From: Pyrrhosoma nymphula
Taxonomy: Eukaryota; Arthropoda; Insecta; Odonata; Coenagrionidae
NCBI GenBank assembly: GCA_963573305.1
Contig: OY754330.1
Location: forward strand, 1,984,001-2,048,000
Direction of reading: 5' to 3'
DNA length: 64,000 bases
The stretch's first letter is position 1, and each line of letters opens with the position of its first letter. The notes beneath the pieces are model-generated. The model was not told where the DNA came from. It made no database searches and saw only the letters and a program-made list of their open reading frames with translations. The translations under genes were made by a program, and so were the position numbers. Shown piece after piece: positions 35,701 to 45,797 of this stretch.

Positions 35701-38300
35701 CCCTGTCCCTCAGGCCGCGACGAGGTAGAGGATAAGTGTGCAGCAGATTAAGTAGGGGTGTGGGGGTTGGTAGTAGGGATGGGCAAAAGCGTGTATTGCA
35801 GTAAACGTGTACACGCTTGTTATTCAGGCGTGTACACGTCATACCTGTCCTGATGCATACAATAGTTAGTCTCTGGCTCCACATTCCAGTCTGCGGTGGG
35901 CCTACATGTATGTACTACGCCTAGAGTGTTGGACTCCCGCACTGCTGCTTGCAGAACGGCAGCCTGCTAAGGTCAAACTGTGTCAAAGGGAGTAAGATGT
36001 GACTGCAGGTGGAGACAGTAGTCACCGACTGCGATACAGATTCCAGGCAGCACCGCACACACACACTCATTCATAACGATTCACTCAATATTCACACACT
36101 TCATATAACTCAAGTCATATTAAATGACTGGGGGAGGGGGGGAGGCAATTCGTGATCAAAGGCGGACAATGCTAACGTATACTATTTTGCAAGAAAAAGA
36201 AACGTGTACACGCCTCCAGACGTGCACACGTCCCATCCCTAGTTGGAATTCCTGGTAAAATAGTAAAAATGGTGAACATAATGTATTCCATACCCCCCAC
36301 ACCCCTGGAAGCAACAATCAGCCCCTTCCCCAAAACTACAACCTTAATCTGCCCTTGATGTGTGATGTCCCAGGAGAAAGGAAACAAGGTTTTTACCCGT
36401 TTATTTTATATGGATGACCTGAAGCTATACACTTCAAATGCGAAAGATCTTCGTGCTGCCCTGGAAACCATACTGGAATACAGTGTGGATATAGGGATGG
36501 ATTTCGGATTGGACAAGTGTGCATCTATCCACCTGGCGAGAGGAAGATTTTCGGAGATCAAGGAAGACGTGCAACTCATTGATGGGAGCGTCATACATCA
36601 CCTCAAGAACGATGACAGCTATGAATACATTGGCATTCCCCAGTGTTGAATGCAGCAGAGAAGATAACATGACCGCCAAGTGCAGACAGACTCAGGAAAA
36701 TTAGGAGTTTCAAGCCTTCTGGCAAGAACAAGGCTAAGTCCATGAACATGTTCATGGTTCCTATACAGTTGTATTCCTTTGGATGCATGAAATGGAATGT
36801 CAATGAGTTGTAGAACCTTGACAAGGGAATGAGAAAGATGAAGACCAACTTCAGAAGTCTTGATCCAAGTCTTTCTTTGCCAGGTTATAGCTCCCTCACA
36901 ATGTAGGTGGTACAGGTCCATTGAGTCTGGAGTGTTTCCACAACAGAGTGGTCCTCAGGACAGCATGCCAAGTGTTCAACAGCACAGACCCCCTGCTGAG
37001 CCTTGTGAGAGACCACGAAAGTGTGGAAGCGGGGGCACTTCTCTTCCAGGAGGCAAAGAGGTCAGCGGACAAAACCGGTCTGAACTTAGAAGAGATGATG
37101 ATGTCTCCATCTTGTCCTAAAAGGAAGATGTCCTCAACCTCGAAATAAAATAACCTAAGTAGAAGTATTTGCTCAAGGTGCACATCAACATGCTAATGCA
37201 TGGATTTTTCTATCAAAACATGGGCTATTGAAGGAAATGACTGCCAAACTCCACCTGTCTCTCCAGTCATTTTGACAGAAAACCTCAAAAATCCTATCTT
37301 TCAATTTAAGAGCCAAATGTCCTCGTCTTCATGGTAAACTAGTTGGTAGCTTTTTATGAACACTTCCAGAAAAAGACTAAGTATCCACAATGAGCTTGCA
37401 CAATTTTATCAATGAAATTAGGTAGTTATTCAAACACTGACCACCTTAGATAATTAATAATACCTTCTTTGAATGAATCTGGTGAATTAGCCACAACCCA
37501 GCAGATTATTTGTGGTCCATGTTTAACGTGAAGAAGAGTTTCCACTATGTCTTGAATTGACAGAATAGATGGAAGCTCAGCTAAAGCTATGCAAATTACG
37601 TCACATACTTCCTCGATGTATACAGAGTTGTCAAATAAATCTGACTGCTTCGCGTAGAACTCATGGCGTTGTTCGTGAATCTGAAATGGAGAACAACAGT
37701 GATGTTATCAGCAATGGAAAACCACAAAATATATTAGAGAAGGGGTTCTTAAAACTTTAAAACAGACCTGTGACTGTATGAATAAAATTTCACTCAGAAC
37801 AAGACGAAGCCGACGAGTTGAGTCACTTCGCTCAAATTCTAAAGACATGCTGTTCTGAACAGCCGGGACCAACACACTCTCCTGCTGTGTATTGCCTTGT
37901 TTTTGCCTGAATGAAAATTACGAAATTTTGCTGTGGCTTCTTGAAAGTTCTTTAAAATAACAAAAACATTTCGAACAAACTAAGTTGAAAACCTGTTACC
38001 TTCAACCCCACCTTACCTCAATTGTTGCTCCTTTTTAACGTCAGTTTCTAACGTATGGAAATCGATAGAAAGAAGTGCAACTATTGCGTTAACTAATTCG
38101 ATGCCAGATAACAAGGTCAAAATACTTTTCCTAGCTTCAGCACATTCTCTAGTGGAATCGGTGGGAGAGATCAAACTCATTCTCACTAAGCACGGCAATA
38201 TAGGCCTTAAATCCTTCGCCGAAGTTTTTGAAAGTTCTTCGACGTTGACATTTTGGATAGCTTTGAATACCTTTGGCGATACAGTACAATCGTAATTCAT
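14770..38300 (-). CDS. INTS2: Integrator complex subunit 2, 5' ten exons (partial)
   Basis: INTS2 is a subunit of the nuclear Integrator complex, which works on RNA polymerase II to cleave snRNA and other nascent transcripts. Ten coding exons are visible on the minus strand: 38017-38300, 37768-37906, 37464-37680, 33702-33832, 32989-33195, 28562-28731, 24679-24876, 23036-23219, 16791-16939 and 14770-15269. All have GT/AG boundaries and matching phases, giving 726 codons plus one base. Family-typical stretches include LLSGIELVNAIVALLSIDFH (exon 1), FVSGLLLGNDQQVRNWF (exon 5), ASALLRLYCALRGIAGIK (exon 6) and FGEMLLLMAIHFHSNQLSA (exon 8). Animal INTS2 is about 1200 residues, so the last third lies beyond the left edge. 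Exon 10 carries a low-complexity insert (RDGGKGGGGGEVVESLSSSS). The start ATG gives MNYDCTVSPKVF; an upstream in-frame ATG at the far end of the open frame is less likely. Confidence 0.95.
15341..15499. repeat. Foldback element with degenerate core
   Basis: Arms aaacttggaaattccacag and ctgtggaattgctgagttt face each other around about 15420. The left arm carries a minus-strand core ATGAAGAT, weak stem, AAAACCAG. The right arm has GTAGCGAAACTAG after a small ctacagtgtag stem. It lies only 71 bp beyond the upstream border of INTS2 exon 10, in intron 9. Confidence 0.6.
17450..17964. mobile_element. Tigger-type MITE, 515 bp
   Basis: The ends CAGTGGAGTCTTGATTTTA and (inverted) CAGTAGAATCTCGATTTTA are flanked by TA on both sides (17448-17449 and 17965-17966). 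No coding capacity is present. It lies in INTS2 intron 8. Confidence 0.75.
18876..19405 (-). pseudogene. Tigger transposase C-terminal half
   Basis: The minus-strand frame encodes the distal part of a pogo/Tigger DDE transposase: a PRCFKHFG…LPVTW stretch, the second catalytic aspartate in FFDNATCHP, and the third aspartate region in TQPMDQRIIISLKAQY, followed by a typical C-terminal tail. The N-terminal DNA-binding domains and first aspartate are missing, because the LINE insertion begins at about 19410 just upstream. A small acidic frame at 18586-18804 (minus) may be the end of the same protein after a break. Confidence 0.85.
19410..20441 (+). mobile_element. Non-LTR retrotransposon 3' fragment (RT C-terminal region)
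   Basis: The piece from 19413 encodes reverse transcriptase motif C as YIDDQAL, then QCEKYGMKINHKKTKVM and a YLGSILEENG region. A TGA (19797), a frameshift and a later TAG break it, and the final WMARKTNKGVLDMVGEER segment continues at 19931-20164. It is the same family as the copy at 21294-22073. The 3' part includes a 137-bp tandem duplication (20168-20304 and 20305-20441). The 5' end is truncated, as is usual for target-primed insertion. Confidence 0.8.
20168..20441 (+). repeat. 137-bp tandem duplication in the LINE 3' region
   Basis: Two adjacent copies begin gaattgaag(t/a)gggatctaataacgggc and end gtagaatacttgaatga; they differ at a few positions. The unit is part of the 3' untranslated end of the LINE. 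Confidence 0.8.
21294..22073 (-). mobile_element. Non-LTR retrotransposon 3' fragment, open frame
   Basis: A 259-codon minus-strand frame carries reverse transcriptase motif C (FADDQAL), the thumb-like KYGMKINNRKTKVMRF, ALYGAETWTLRKEDENRL and the C-terminal GRGRKRIGFMDG segment. It is the same LINE family as 19410-20441 but without stops, so this copy is younger. It is 5' truncated at 22073 next to an A-rich stretch. It lies in INTS2 intron 8 in the same orientation as the gene. Confidence 0.85.
22576..22645 (+). repeat. 18-bp minisatellite, about 3.7 copies
   Basis: The unit acatgacgatcatgaagg is repeated nearly perfectly. Confidence 0.9.
22677..22795. mobile_element. Tigger-like terminal fragment
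   Basis: The sequence cttcgttatatggaggttttactct and the upstream ggtcccgacaa resemble the subterminal and terminal bases of the Tigger-like elements elsewhere in the window. The usual ACTG end has decayed to ACTC. Confidence 0.3.
25600..27452. mobile_element. Probable decayed Tigger-like element with inserted foldback
   Basis: The right part ends gaactaacggggatttactgta (27452), and both flanks share subterminal words (ttcgaattatcc, ttcaaatt/aattcgaa near 25660-25710 and 27335-27430). The left terminus is degenerate and no transposase remains. It contains the foldback at 26382-26460. The stretch lies in INTS2 intron 6 (24877-28561), which otherwise shows nothing recognisable. Confidence 0.4.
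26382..26460. repeat. Short foldback related to 10885-11053
   Basis: The arms atccattttgaattttaaaaacttagtacttttccacac and the inverse are separated by only 3 bases. The outer arm matches the 10885-11053 element, but the central GAAACCGGT core region is absent, so it is an internally deleted relative. Confidence 0.75.
27700..28210. other. Unrecognised repeat-like segment
   Basis: The stretch is more GC-rich than its surroundings and carries several overlapping short frames on both strands, including one with CGLCWKRF that resembles half of a C2H2 zinc finger. No frame is long or convincing. It may be a decayed gene fragment or transposon; no function can be assigned. Confidence 0.25.
29399..29602. 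repeat. Foldback element with well-preserved hammerhead-like cores
   Basis: Arms of about 92 bp (29399-29490 and 29511-29602) start ggcagtgaagg and are separated by 20 bases. The left arm, read on the minus strand, has CCTGAAGA, A, stem GATAGC/GCTATC with loop TGCAAT, then GAAACTG (29452-29485). The right arm (29516-29549) carries the same core with GAAA changed to TAAA. It lies in INTS2 intron 5. Confidence 0.8.
30117..30887 (+). mobile_element. hAT-type element with dimerisation-domain remnant
   Basis: Imperfect ends agctaggggctggcca (left) and the inverse of tgaccctagct (right) enclose a frame at 30406-30675. That frame encodes the hAT C-terminal dimerisation domain: ALTLPVTSDSFERSFSKLRLIKNYLRS. 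This is the region seen in ZMYM-like hAT transposases. The catalytic part is deleted and no clear 8-bp duplication was found. Confidence 0.75.
31000..32968 (+). mobile_element. Non-LTR retrotransposon (Jockey/CR1-like), 5' truncated
   Basis: Reverse transcriptase pieces appear in order: GPDGIPPSVI and YRPISILSMFSKIFEKL (31178-31699), SFDLKNAFNSVDHEVL, GVPQSSILGPLLFLLFINDLP and motif C as YTDDTSNLL (31717-32310), then the C-terminal domain (32311-32859). Frameshifts at about 31340 and 31700 and an in-frame TAA at 32308 inactivate it. It ends in an (ATT)n-like tail (aataaaatattattattatta). Its 3' end is about 20 bp from the splice donor of INTS2 exon 5 and in the opposite orientation to the gene. 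Confidence 0.88.
34512..34580 (+). repeat. tRNA-like SINE head
   Basis: TAGCCAAGATGG resembles a polymerase III A box, and GTGGGTTTGTAATCC, about 35 bases later, a B box. No tRNA cloverleaf is intact, so this is a decayed tRNA-derived SINE rather than a tRNA gene. Confidence 0.45.
35214..37150 (+). mobile_element. R2-like non-LTR retrotransposon remnant
   Basis: Reverse transcriptase fragments in order are VLIPKKRDVSNPKKYHPITC (from 35214), MTWVDYRKASGNTSHEL (35430-35657), motif C as YMDDLKLY with GMDFGLDKCASIHLARG (36362-36649), and a C-terminal piece, DPLLSLVRDHESVEAGALLF (36860-37148). The wording matches R2-superfamily elements. Several frames and a 468-bp hAT-like insertion break it. 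It lies in INTS2 intron 3. Confidence 0.8.
35774..36241. mobile_element. hAT-type MITE, 468 bp, inside the R2-like element
   Basis: The ends TAGGGATGGGCAAAAGCGTGTA and (inverse) of cacgtcccatccctA are inverted repeats, with subterminal copies of cgtgtacacg on both sides. Flanking bases gttggtag and gttggaat look like a decayed 8-bp target duplication, as expected for hAT. No coding sequence is seen. Confidence 0.72.
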
Positions 38301-38661
38301 TTTGGGAGCAGGTGAAATATCATAACAAACAATAAACACTTCTCAGAGATCAAACAAGGGACACTTTATTACGATGCAGCCAAAGTTTACATTTTTAAAT
38401 TGAAGTGAAATTTATTGAAAGGCACTTTCATACACGGATTATCGGAGGTTCATAATTCCATACCAAAACCTATAAAGAGTACTTTATTAAAGCGAAAAAT
38501 ATCCACATGGAATAGACAACCATACAACATTAACGCGAAAAGTTTATTTAGATTTCTGGCTCAATATGGCACACAATTTTGTTGGTTGGCAGTGCTGAAA
38601 CAACTGAATTGCGCTCGTCCGGGTTTTCCGCTACTCGTTTGTTGTTAGACAAAATACTGTG
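38301..38661. promoter_or_regulatory. Bidirectional promoter between INTS2 and MED31
   Basis: The 361 bp separating the two start codons must hold both 5' untranslated regions and both promoters. No TATA box is obvious at a consistent position. Both genes encode parts of complexes that act on RNA polymerase II, which fits shared housekeeping control; co-regulation is inference. Confidence 0.7.
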
Positions 38662-40790
38662 ATGGCCGCTAAAGGTACAGTAGGGTTGACTGGGATTTGT
38701 TTACTTTTTTCTCATTGAAATCGTCCGATACTTTTATGTGAAAATTCTAGAATCAAATTCTTATCGGATAAAATAACATTTTCTGTATGTATAGTGGAAT
38801 TTCTTCGCATATTCCATCCGGCGGGAACATGCAGGGTGCAAGAATGAACGACGGTAGTGCAAGTCTCGATTTAATTTGTGAAATTGTTATAGTTTCTCAG
38901 AAATAATTGAAAATAGAATTGTAATATAAATTGTTGAGGCCTCCACTGTGGAGCCATTATCATATTCGCAGAGATTTGGGTATCCTCTGGGGCATTTTTT
39001 ACAACATTAAAAATAAAGAGTACCTGTAAAGTTGGACACTGGGCCATAAAACGTTCCCTTGAAATTATTCGAGTAGTAGGCAAAGTTCCTTCGAACGACC
39101 TGCAATATTTTACTTGGCCGATCGCCCTGAGAATCAAGCTTTTGATATAAACATATCGAGTTTCAATGGCATGTCGCAACCTTTCGGCTCATAGCCCTTA
39201 GTCGTCCACGGACCGCAAGTTGGGAAACAGTGCTCTGGAGGCCAATAGTTAGATAGTGAATGCATAGATTAATGGTCATGCTAAACTAATCACGATAACC
39301 AATGTCCTTGACTGCACTTTTCATGTTTATGGAGTACATCAACCTGATATTGATGTATTTTTTTCATGCCCAAAGGCGGTACAGAGACAGAGGACCAACA
39401 AAGGCTCCGATTCATGGTGGAGTTAGAGTTTGTGCAATGTCTGGCGAATCCCAACTATCTTAACTGTGAGTATGGGAACCTATGTTATGATTATGTGTAG
39501 TGAATAAAAGTAATTTACTATACCTGTCATTCAGTCTTAGCTCAGCGTGGATACTTCAAAGACCAAGCGTTTATCAACTACCTCAAATATTTACTGTATT
39601 GGAAGGAACCTGACTATGCAAGATACCTCAAGTGAGTAGCTTCTCATTTTGTTTTTTTCCTACAACTGACGTCCAACGAAGATCCGGTGATTTTACTTGA
39701 ATTTATCATTTTTGTTAGTAATAATCCTGTCCGCCTCTTTGAACTCTCACGATTGAGAAACCGTGCTTTTGTCAATACTTTCTTGGTATATATATCATAT
39801 GTTTTTTACCTAGCCTTATGTAATGTTAGTTTAACCTTCTTGAACATTATTTGTTACGACCTTGTTCTTACCTTTTATGTCTGGGGAGTCTCATTTTTGT
39901 ACCTTTAGTCTGAGGGCTTTTATTTTAGTTCCTATAGTTCTTCTCTTTGCAGATCCTCCGTTTCCCCTGTTGCCATGAAATTTTGATAAGCTTCTCGAAC
40001 AAATTTAATTCATTAAATAATCATTGTAAATATTATAAAACCCTAAGTACTTATATGATTTGGCTTATAAAGAAGTTCGGAGGCTATTGGAATGGTTTAC
40101 TTTTGTATGATCTATGCATTTTAAAACTTTTCCCTCCTAAAATTAATTTTGTTTTGCTTAATTCTCATGTTTTGATCAGTCAATATTCTGTTAGGCCATT
40201 ATTAGTCTTGCCAGCAGGCATCTTGCTGCTGCAACTGCGTCTATACTCATTACAAATGTTTGAGAGAGAGATAAAAATTTGGACATTCTCTTCACTTGAA
40301 GTGAACGTGTGCACAATATTTGATAATGCCAAAGCAATCCTTCATTTAGTGCCACTCCCGTCAAAAAGGTAACACTGTTGATATGAGCCATGGACAAATC
40401 AATTTAAATGCAACTCTTCGTCTCGGGTAAATAATGTTATAGTTACATAGGACTCATCATTGTCATATTTTTCCACGCAGGTACCCAATGTGCCTCTACT
40501 TTTTAGATCTCCTGCAGTACGAGCATTTTCGACGTGAAGTTGTGAATGCACAGTGCACAAAGTTCATTGATGATCAGCAGATATTGCTATGGCAGCATTA
40601 TACTCGGAGGAGGACACGGTTGCTACAGTCTCAGATAGGGTCACACAACAGTGTTGGAATCAGTGTTGGTGGCATGAGCATAGGAGGGGTGATGGCAGGA
40701 CAGCAACCAATCCCGACAGGTGGTAGCACACCCATCCAATCAGGACAAGGTGGGCAAACTCCAAATCAAACAATGACGAGGAAGACTTGA
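38662..40790 (+). CDS. MED31: Mediator complex subunit 31
   Basis: MED31 (Soh1) is a small, highly conserved subunit of the nuclear Mediator complex, which links transcription factors to RNA polymerase II. Four coding exons fit in phase: 38662-38674, 39376-39465, 39535-39631 and 40481-40790, giving 169 residues. Exon 1 supplies only MAAK plus one base. The signature runs through exons 2-4: RFMVELEFVQCLANPNYLN, LAQRGYFKDQAFINYLKYL, YWKEPDYARYLK and QYEHFRREVVNAQCTKFIDD, then HYTRRR. After the conserved domain comes a Gly/Ser/Thr/Gln-rich tail (GVSIGGVMAGQQ-like) of the variable type seen in insects. All introns are GT-AG. A possible polyadenylation signal AATAAA lies near 41272. Confidence 0.96.
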
Positions 40791-41567
40791 GGGGTGTTTC
40801 TCCCCAATTTCACTGCCTTGTGATATCGGGGCCAACGGAGGTTTTGGCCAAAGAATCCATTCCTGTGTTCTTTCGATGAAGCTGAAGCCACGGATTTGCA
40901 TAATTGTGGAAATTCAGAGATATATCTACAAAGATCACTTTTCTTTGCAATGGCTATGAAAATTTTTAATAAGTAATATATTTTGACCAATTTAAGGACT
41001 GTTTGAAGTTCAGAATTCATTAATGAGGCCTTCCATTAACGGTTAAGAGCACCAAATGTAGTATAAAATATGCCATTTAGTGTATTCATATTACTTTTAT
41101 GACGAATCATTAACCTTGTCATAGTGGAATTGAGCCATTAGGCTAGCAACTGAGTTGCTGGAAACATTTTGACGGCTCTCAATTTGTACTTTGATCATCA
41201 TTAGGTGCTGGTAAAGTGGATCTATACTGAATTAAAAATATTTCATGTAGTTGTGGAAAAATAAAAATAATTTATCACTGCATACCTATCACTTCTGTAT
41301 TTCCTTGAATATTTTTCACACGCCACTCAATAGTAATATTGAGGACTCCTTTTATAATAAATATGCTGCATGAATAGATAAAAATTACTTTTTACCAAAA
41401 TACTCAAGTCCTTCCTTTGGCATAGCTGTTTGTGCATCCATTTGTGAGTAAACAGCCACATACATAATACATCATCTCATGGCCCATGTACAATATGGCC
41501 TTTGCAACTGGACCGAGGAAATTCAAAGCAATTTTAGTGTCATGCACAGAGAAGTGATGAAAATCAC

Positions 41568-41650
41568 AGTGAAAATTCATATGATTTGGCCGGACTTTGA
41601 ACATTAATCTCCAAATTGTTGGGTCAGGTACTTGTTAGCTAGTTATGTCA
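41568..41650 (-). repeat. tRNA-derived SINE, degenerate copy
   Basis: Read on the minus strand it follows 51905-52003 closely (CTAGCTAAC…TACCTGACCCAACAATTTGGAGAT…CCAAATCAT), with the B box decayed. It belongs to the same SINE family. Confidence 0.5.
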
Positions 41651-44600
41651 AGGCAAAATTCTTAAGAGTTTATGTGATCTAGATGTTCTTGTCTCCAATA
41701 TTGTAGCTCAGGAGGTATTTTCATGCTTACTACACCACTGCCATGGCATAATCCCAACATTGTTGCAGGAATGTCATCTTGAACTAAATTTGTTTGGTGG
41801 TCTGACTGGTAATTGTGAGATCCAGGTTGAAATATATCTATTTTAATTATTTGTCGACAAAATAACTTTTTTGGTCATATAACTTAGTAACTAACTGTTT
41901 GTATGAAAATTGATGATCATTGTAAGTTATCAGGTGAGGAGCTGGGCTAATAAGTCTTTTTCTCAGTTTCACTCATTATTTCTCGTCATTACATATTGGG
42001 GACCAAGAAAATGAATTGAACTTTAAGGTCAATACACTGAACGATAGCTTGTGAAGAAAGTGACTTCTACAGGAAGATCTGGGGATGCATGGGGCATTAA
42101 TGAGCAGCATGTAGGAACTATGAATGTTCTTCATGATTTGGTAGCTGTATATGCTACATCTCCTCTTCGCTATACCCACCTCTCCCCCTCACTTTCTTCC
42201 CACCTTCGACTAAAACTCTCCCACGCTCTTGTTATTTACTCCAATCAAATTCCTCTCCTTCAACCTGCACATTCCGCTTCGAAATGGAGGGTTTACACTT
42301 CCTTATAAGGGTGGGAACACCTTTCTAAAAATGCAAAGCCATTTTCATGATAATTTGCAAACTCTGAAAAGAACTCTTCGTCAGGTATGCCCAATAATGT
42401 CGCACTCGAAACAAAGAAAGGAAGTGGGAGACGTGGGTAAATTCGGGATGCGGCCATGAAAAAACTGTGTAACCATGTCCAATGGTTGGGGTGAAGGCAT
42501 TTCCTAAGATAGGCCGCCAGAAAACCACCTATGCAATGAATCCAACAGCCATATTTAGTAATGGAGCTTCTAACCTCTCTTCACTCCCTCTTTACGTTCA
42601 GAGTGGGAGCACCCGTCTCCGGATCAACGAATGAGGGAGTGGCTCACACTAAGATGCATAACTCTCGGATCACCACTAAGAAATGCATACCCTTTCCAAT
42701 AGTCAGTGATGATTGTTGTTCGAGGTGCTCCTTGACGCAAGAAACCAGGGTTTCTGAACTTTGATTGGGGTTAACTCACTCTCACTCTGTAATTCAACCC
42801 GAAGGTAGGTTTGGATAGTCGAGGGTAGAGCTCACCCCGGACCAAGCCACAGGCGTGTGAACTTCACACATTCAGGGTAGGGGGGCCAGTTCCTTTCCCT
42901 GGACCACCTCGCACTTCGAGGATTTTTTGTTGCCTGGGGTTACCCAACTAAAGATATAGGTACATATAATGAGTATACTTTTAGTTCCTGTGATACAACC
43001 AGATGGTTGATTGAGACTGTAGGTTGACTACAAGGTGACAGTAAGTAAATATCGTACATCGAGTGTAACGAGTCTTATTTTGGGCAAAAAAATATCGCAA
43101 TTGATGGTACTCCAGCTTTATTTTTTATTATTGTATTTTTTCCATTTTTCTACGTTAGTTTCTCAAAGGTACTCTGAGATCACCTCCGGTGATCCGAACT
43201 CAACACTCTGTCAAATACTGAAAACCATTATGACGCAAATCACAGCAAAAATGGCAATTTAAATTACTCTTGAACAACTAACGTGAATCGAATTTTCGCT
43301 AATTTGAAAGAAACGGCACTGCTGTTCTTCACATTGCGCGTAAGTAGATTTCCTGTCACTCAAAATTACCTGAACACGAAGCATTTTTTCCAGTTCCGGA
43401 AGTACACGTTCTTCGAATTAACAAAGTTCGACAGTCGTTTCTTCTCAGATATAAAGGAACGAAGTCGCTCTCGCAAACACCGCTGTGGTAATGGGTGATT
43501 CGTAGCTTCTCTACGTCCCGCGGCTACCCGCCACTGCGATTGGCGGGACCCTCGTTTTCGCCTAGCAGACGAGTATCTCTCTCCAAAATCCCTTGGGCGG
43601 CGGAAAAAAGGTACTGCACCTGACAAACTCGCTCACCACAATTTTCTCCACCAGCACCGCGAAAAAACGGCGCGGAAAGTTATGACTGCGGTGCGGGCTG
43701 AAAGTTGCAGGTGCGGTGCAGGTAGCAGCGCAAGTCCCACTCTGCCGCGCAGTTCGGTACCGCTATGAGAGAGAAATTGATTTTCTCACCGATAACACCA
43801 TTCTAGAAGATAAAAATCTTTCCGAGCTCGGGCGAGAAATGAGAATGCAGCATTAAGTAAACATTCTCGATCATAAACTTAGATCAGCAAGTATACCTAC
43901 TAATACCTGACCAAACCGACAATTCAACCGTTTATCATTTGAACGGAGTTTTTCTGCAAAATCGACGCTGAGTGACGGGTCGACCTTAAGATATGGGCGA
44001 TTAGTGATAGCCTTGGAGGGGAGTGAAGTAGTGGGATGATCGCATGGAAGTGGTGGATGGTTGCAATTAGAAATGAACACTGTCTCTGCAGGCACGATGC
44101 AGATATTTGGCTTCCGTGCCATACCCTGAGTGACCGTGGTGCAGCAATGCTCTAAGCGTAGGCTGGTATATAAAAGAGGGCACCCCTGAAAGTGGAAATA
44201 CCTGTCGCTGCAAGATGTGTCGCCGCAAAGGGTTGGCGCATACAATGTTGGGTCGTTGCATGGCTCCCCTCTTAGAGGGGGCCAGGGTCGTTGGCATTGT
44301 TGGCGAGATGGCGTCAGTGCGCATGTCGCCAACATGCAATTAATGTAGTTGAGGCAAGTCCTTCGCGAATTCAGCCGAGCAAACAGTCCGCAGAGGGGAG
44401 TGACGGAATAGGACGGAGGGGGGGGGCATAAAAAAATGCCACAAAAGACATATAGCGACTGCGCCGGCAGGACTGTCTTGTACAGATGTCGAGGGTCTCA
44501 GAAATAAATTAAAAAATAAAAATTGAAGGGAATGAGGAAAAAATGGCCTGGGAACGGCGATGCTTCTGCTTAAGGAGCACTCGTCGGCCTTGGCAGTTAA

Positions 44601-44923
44601 TACTTTAAGCAATTAGGAAAACGAGAGGAGAACAAATTCCGTTGAAACTTTGTAGACATGGAACGAAATAATGGCAATCACTGGATGTTTCACACTGGAA
44701 ACCGCGGACGGGGTACGAAAAGCTGATGCATTCTACACATTGTGTCCAATTTCTCACGAGTTGTACATCTTCCTTATGATAAGCCTACGGAGGCGAAGGC
44801 CCTGGAGTTGAGTGCCTCCTCAACAGTACGAAGCACGCGAATAAACCAATAACTTTTTTTTCAATCGTTTCAATGAACAAATGATATCACGCGCGCGGGG
44901 GCAAAGATATGCACCAAGGGGAG

Positions 44924-45000
44924 GAAATTTGCCATGAAAAAATCATTTGGCTTGAACGGGATTCGGACGAATTTCTTCCCCTTGTTGTGTAAACCAATAA
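44924..45000 (-). repeat. tRNA-derived SINE, degenerate copy
   Basis: It shares the gccatgaaaaaatcatttg(g/a)cttga(a/c)cgggat block with the copy at 51905-52003. The A-box end is eroded. Confidence 0.5.
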
Positions 45001-45797
45001 CTGTCATCGCAATGATCCATATGTGGAGATGGGTAAGTGAGAAGATCTCCACGTTTATCGAATCAATTTATTAGAGCTTTTATGCAATGCCCCTTACAAT
45101 CTCAGTCCATGACTTATTTACATAAACAAATCAGCAAGGCCTCCTTGGCAACAATATAAAATATGATGACACCATTTACGGTCGCCACACATATATCGCT
45201 TATTTGTAACACAGAATGCATCCGTTACTACATAAGCTTCGCAGAATCCTCCTCGTAGCACACCAAATGGCATAAACGATGATGAATGGCATCTTCAAGA
45301 TGAAACGACAACGATAAGAGTTGCACGTAAGCGGAAAGATGGTGAGGAAGGGCAAGCATTTAAGTTTTACAACCTTAAGGGAGAGACGACCACCTCACAG
45401 TTTTGCCAGTAAATAAAAATTCTTCTACTTTTTTTCAACACCGGAGGTACTTTTTGTATTTTTTTCCTCTGACTTTCTAGCGCCGCTCCAACACTTGCCT
45501 TCAGCCTATGCACGACACGATAAGATTCCCGGGAACTCCGTTAGACGGAAGAGCTCCGGAGGGACCGCGTTTGAGGAAAGGGAGAGAAAGAGGGAGTGTA
45601 GGCGACATCCAAGAATCCGAGACACGGTTCATATCCGAGCGGAAACGCCACGCTCGTGTTCACAGCGGGAATATATATATGTATATATGTACATACAAGA
45701 GGACAGTGTTGGGAGGGGCGATAGGGAGCGATTTTAGGACGGGTGCATATAAAACGGAGAAGGGGTCAGACGAGGGAAGTGGAGGCATAGTACAGGT

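Larger units (their letters stand above)
40791..45797. other. Intergenic region without recognised genes
   Basis: No frame with family features was found on either strand. The region contains the MED31 3' untranslated part, two SINE copies (41568-41650 and 44924-45000), and a CpG-richer patch at about 43490-43780. The remainder is anonymous. Confidence 0.5.
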
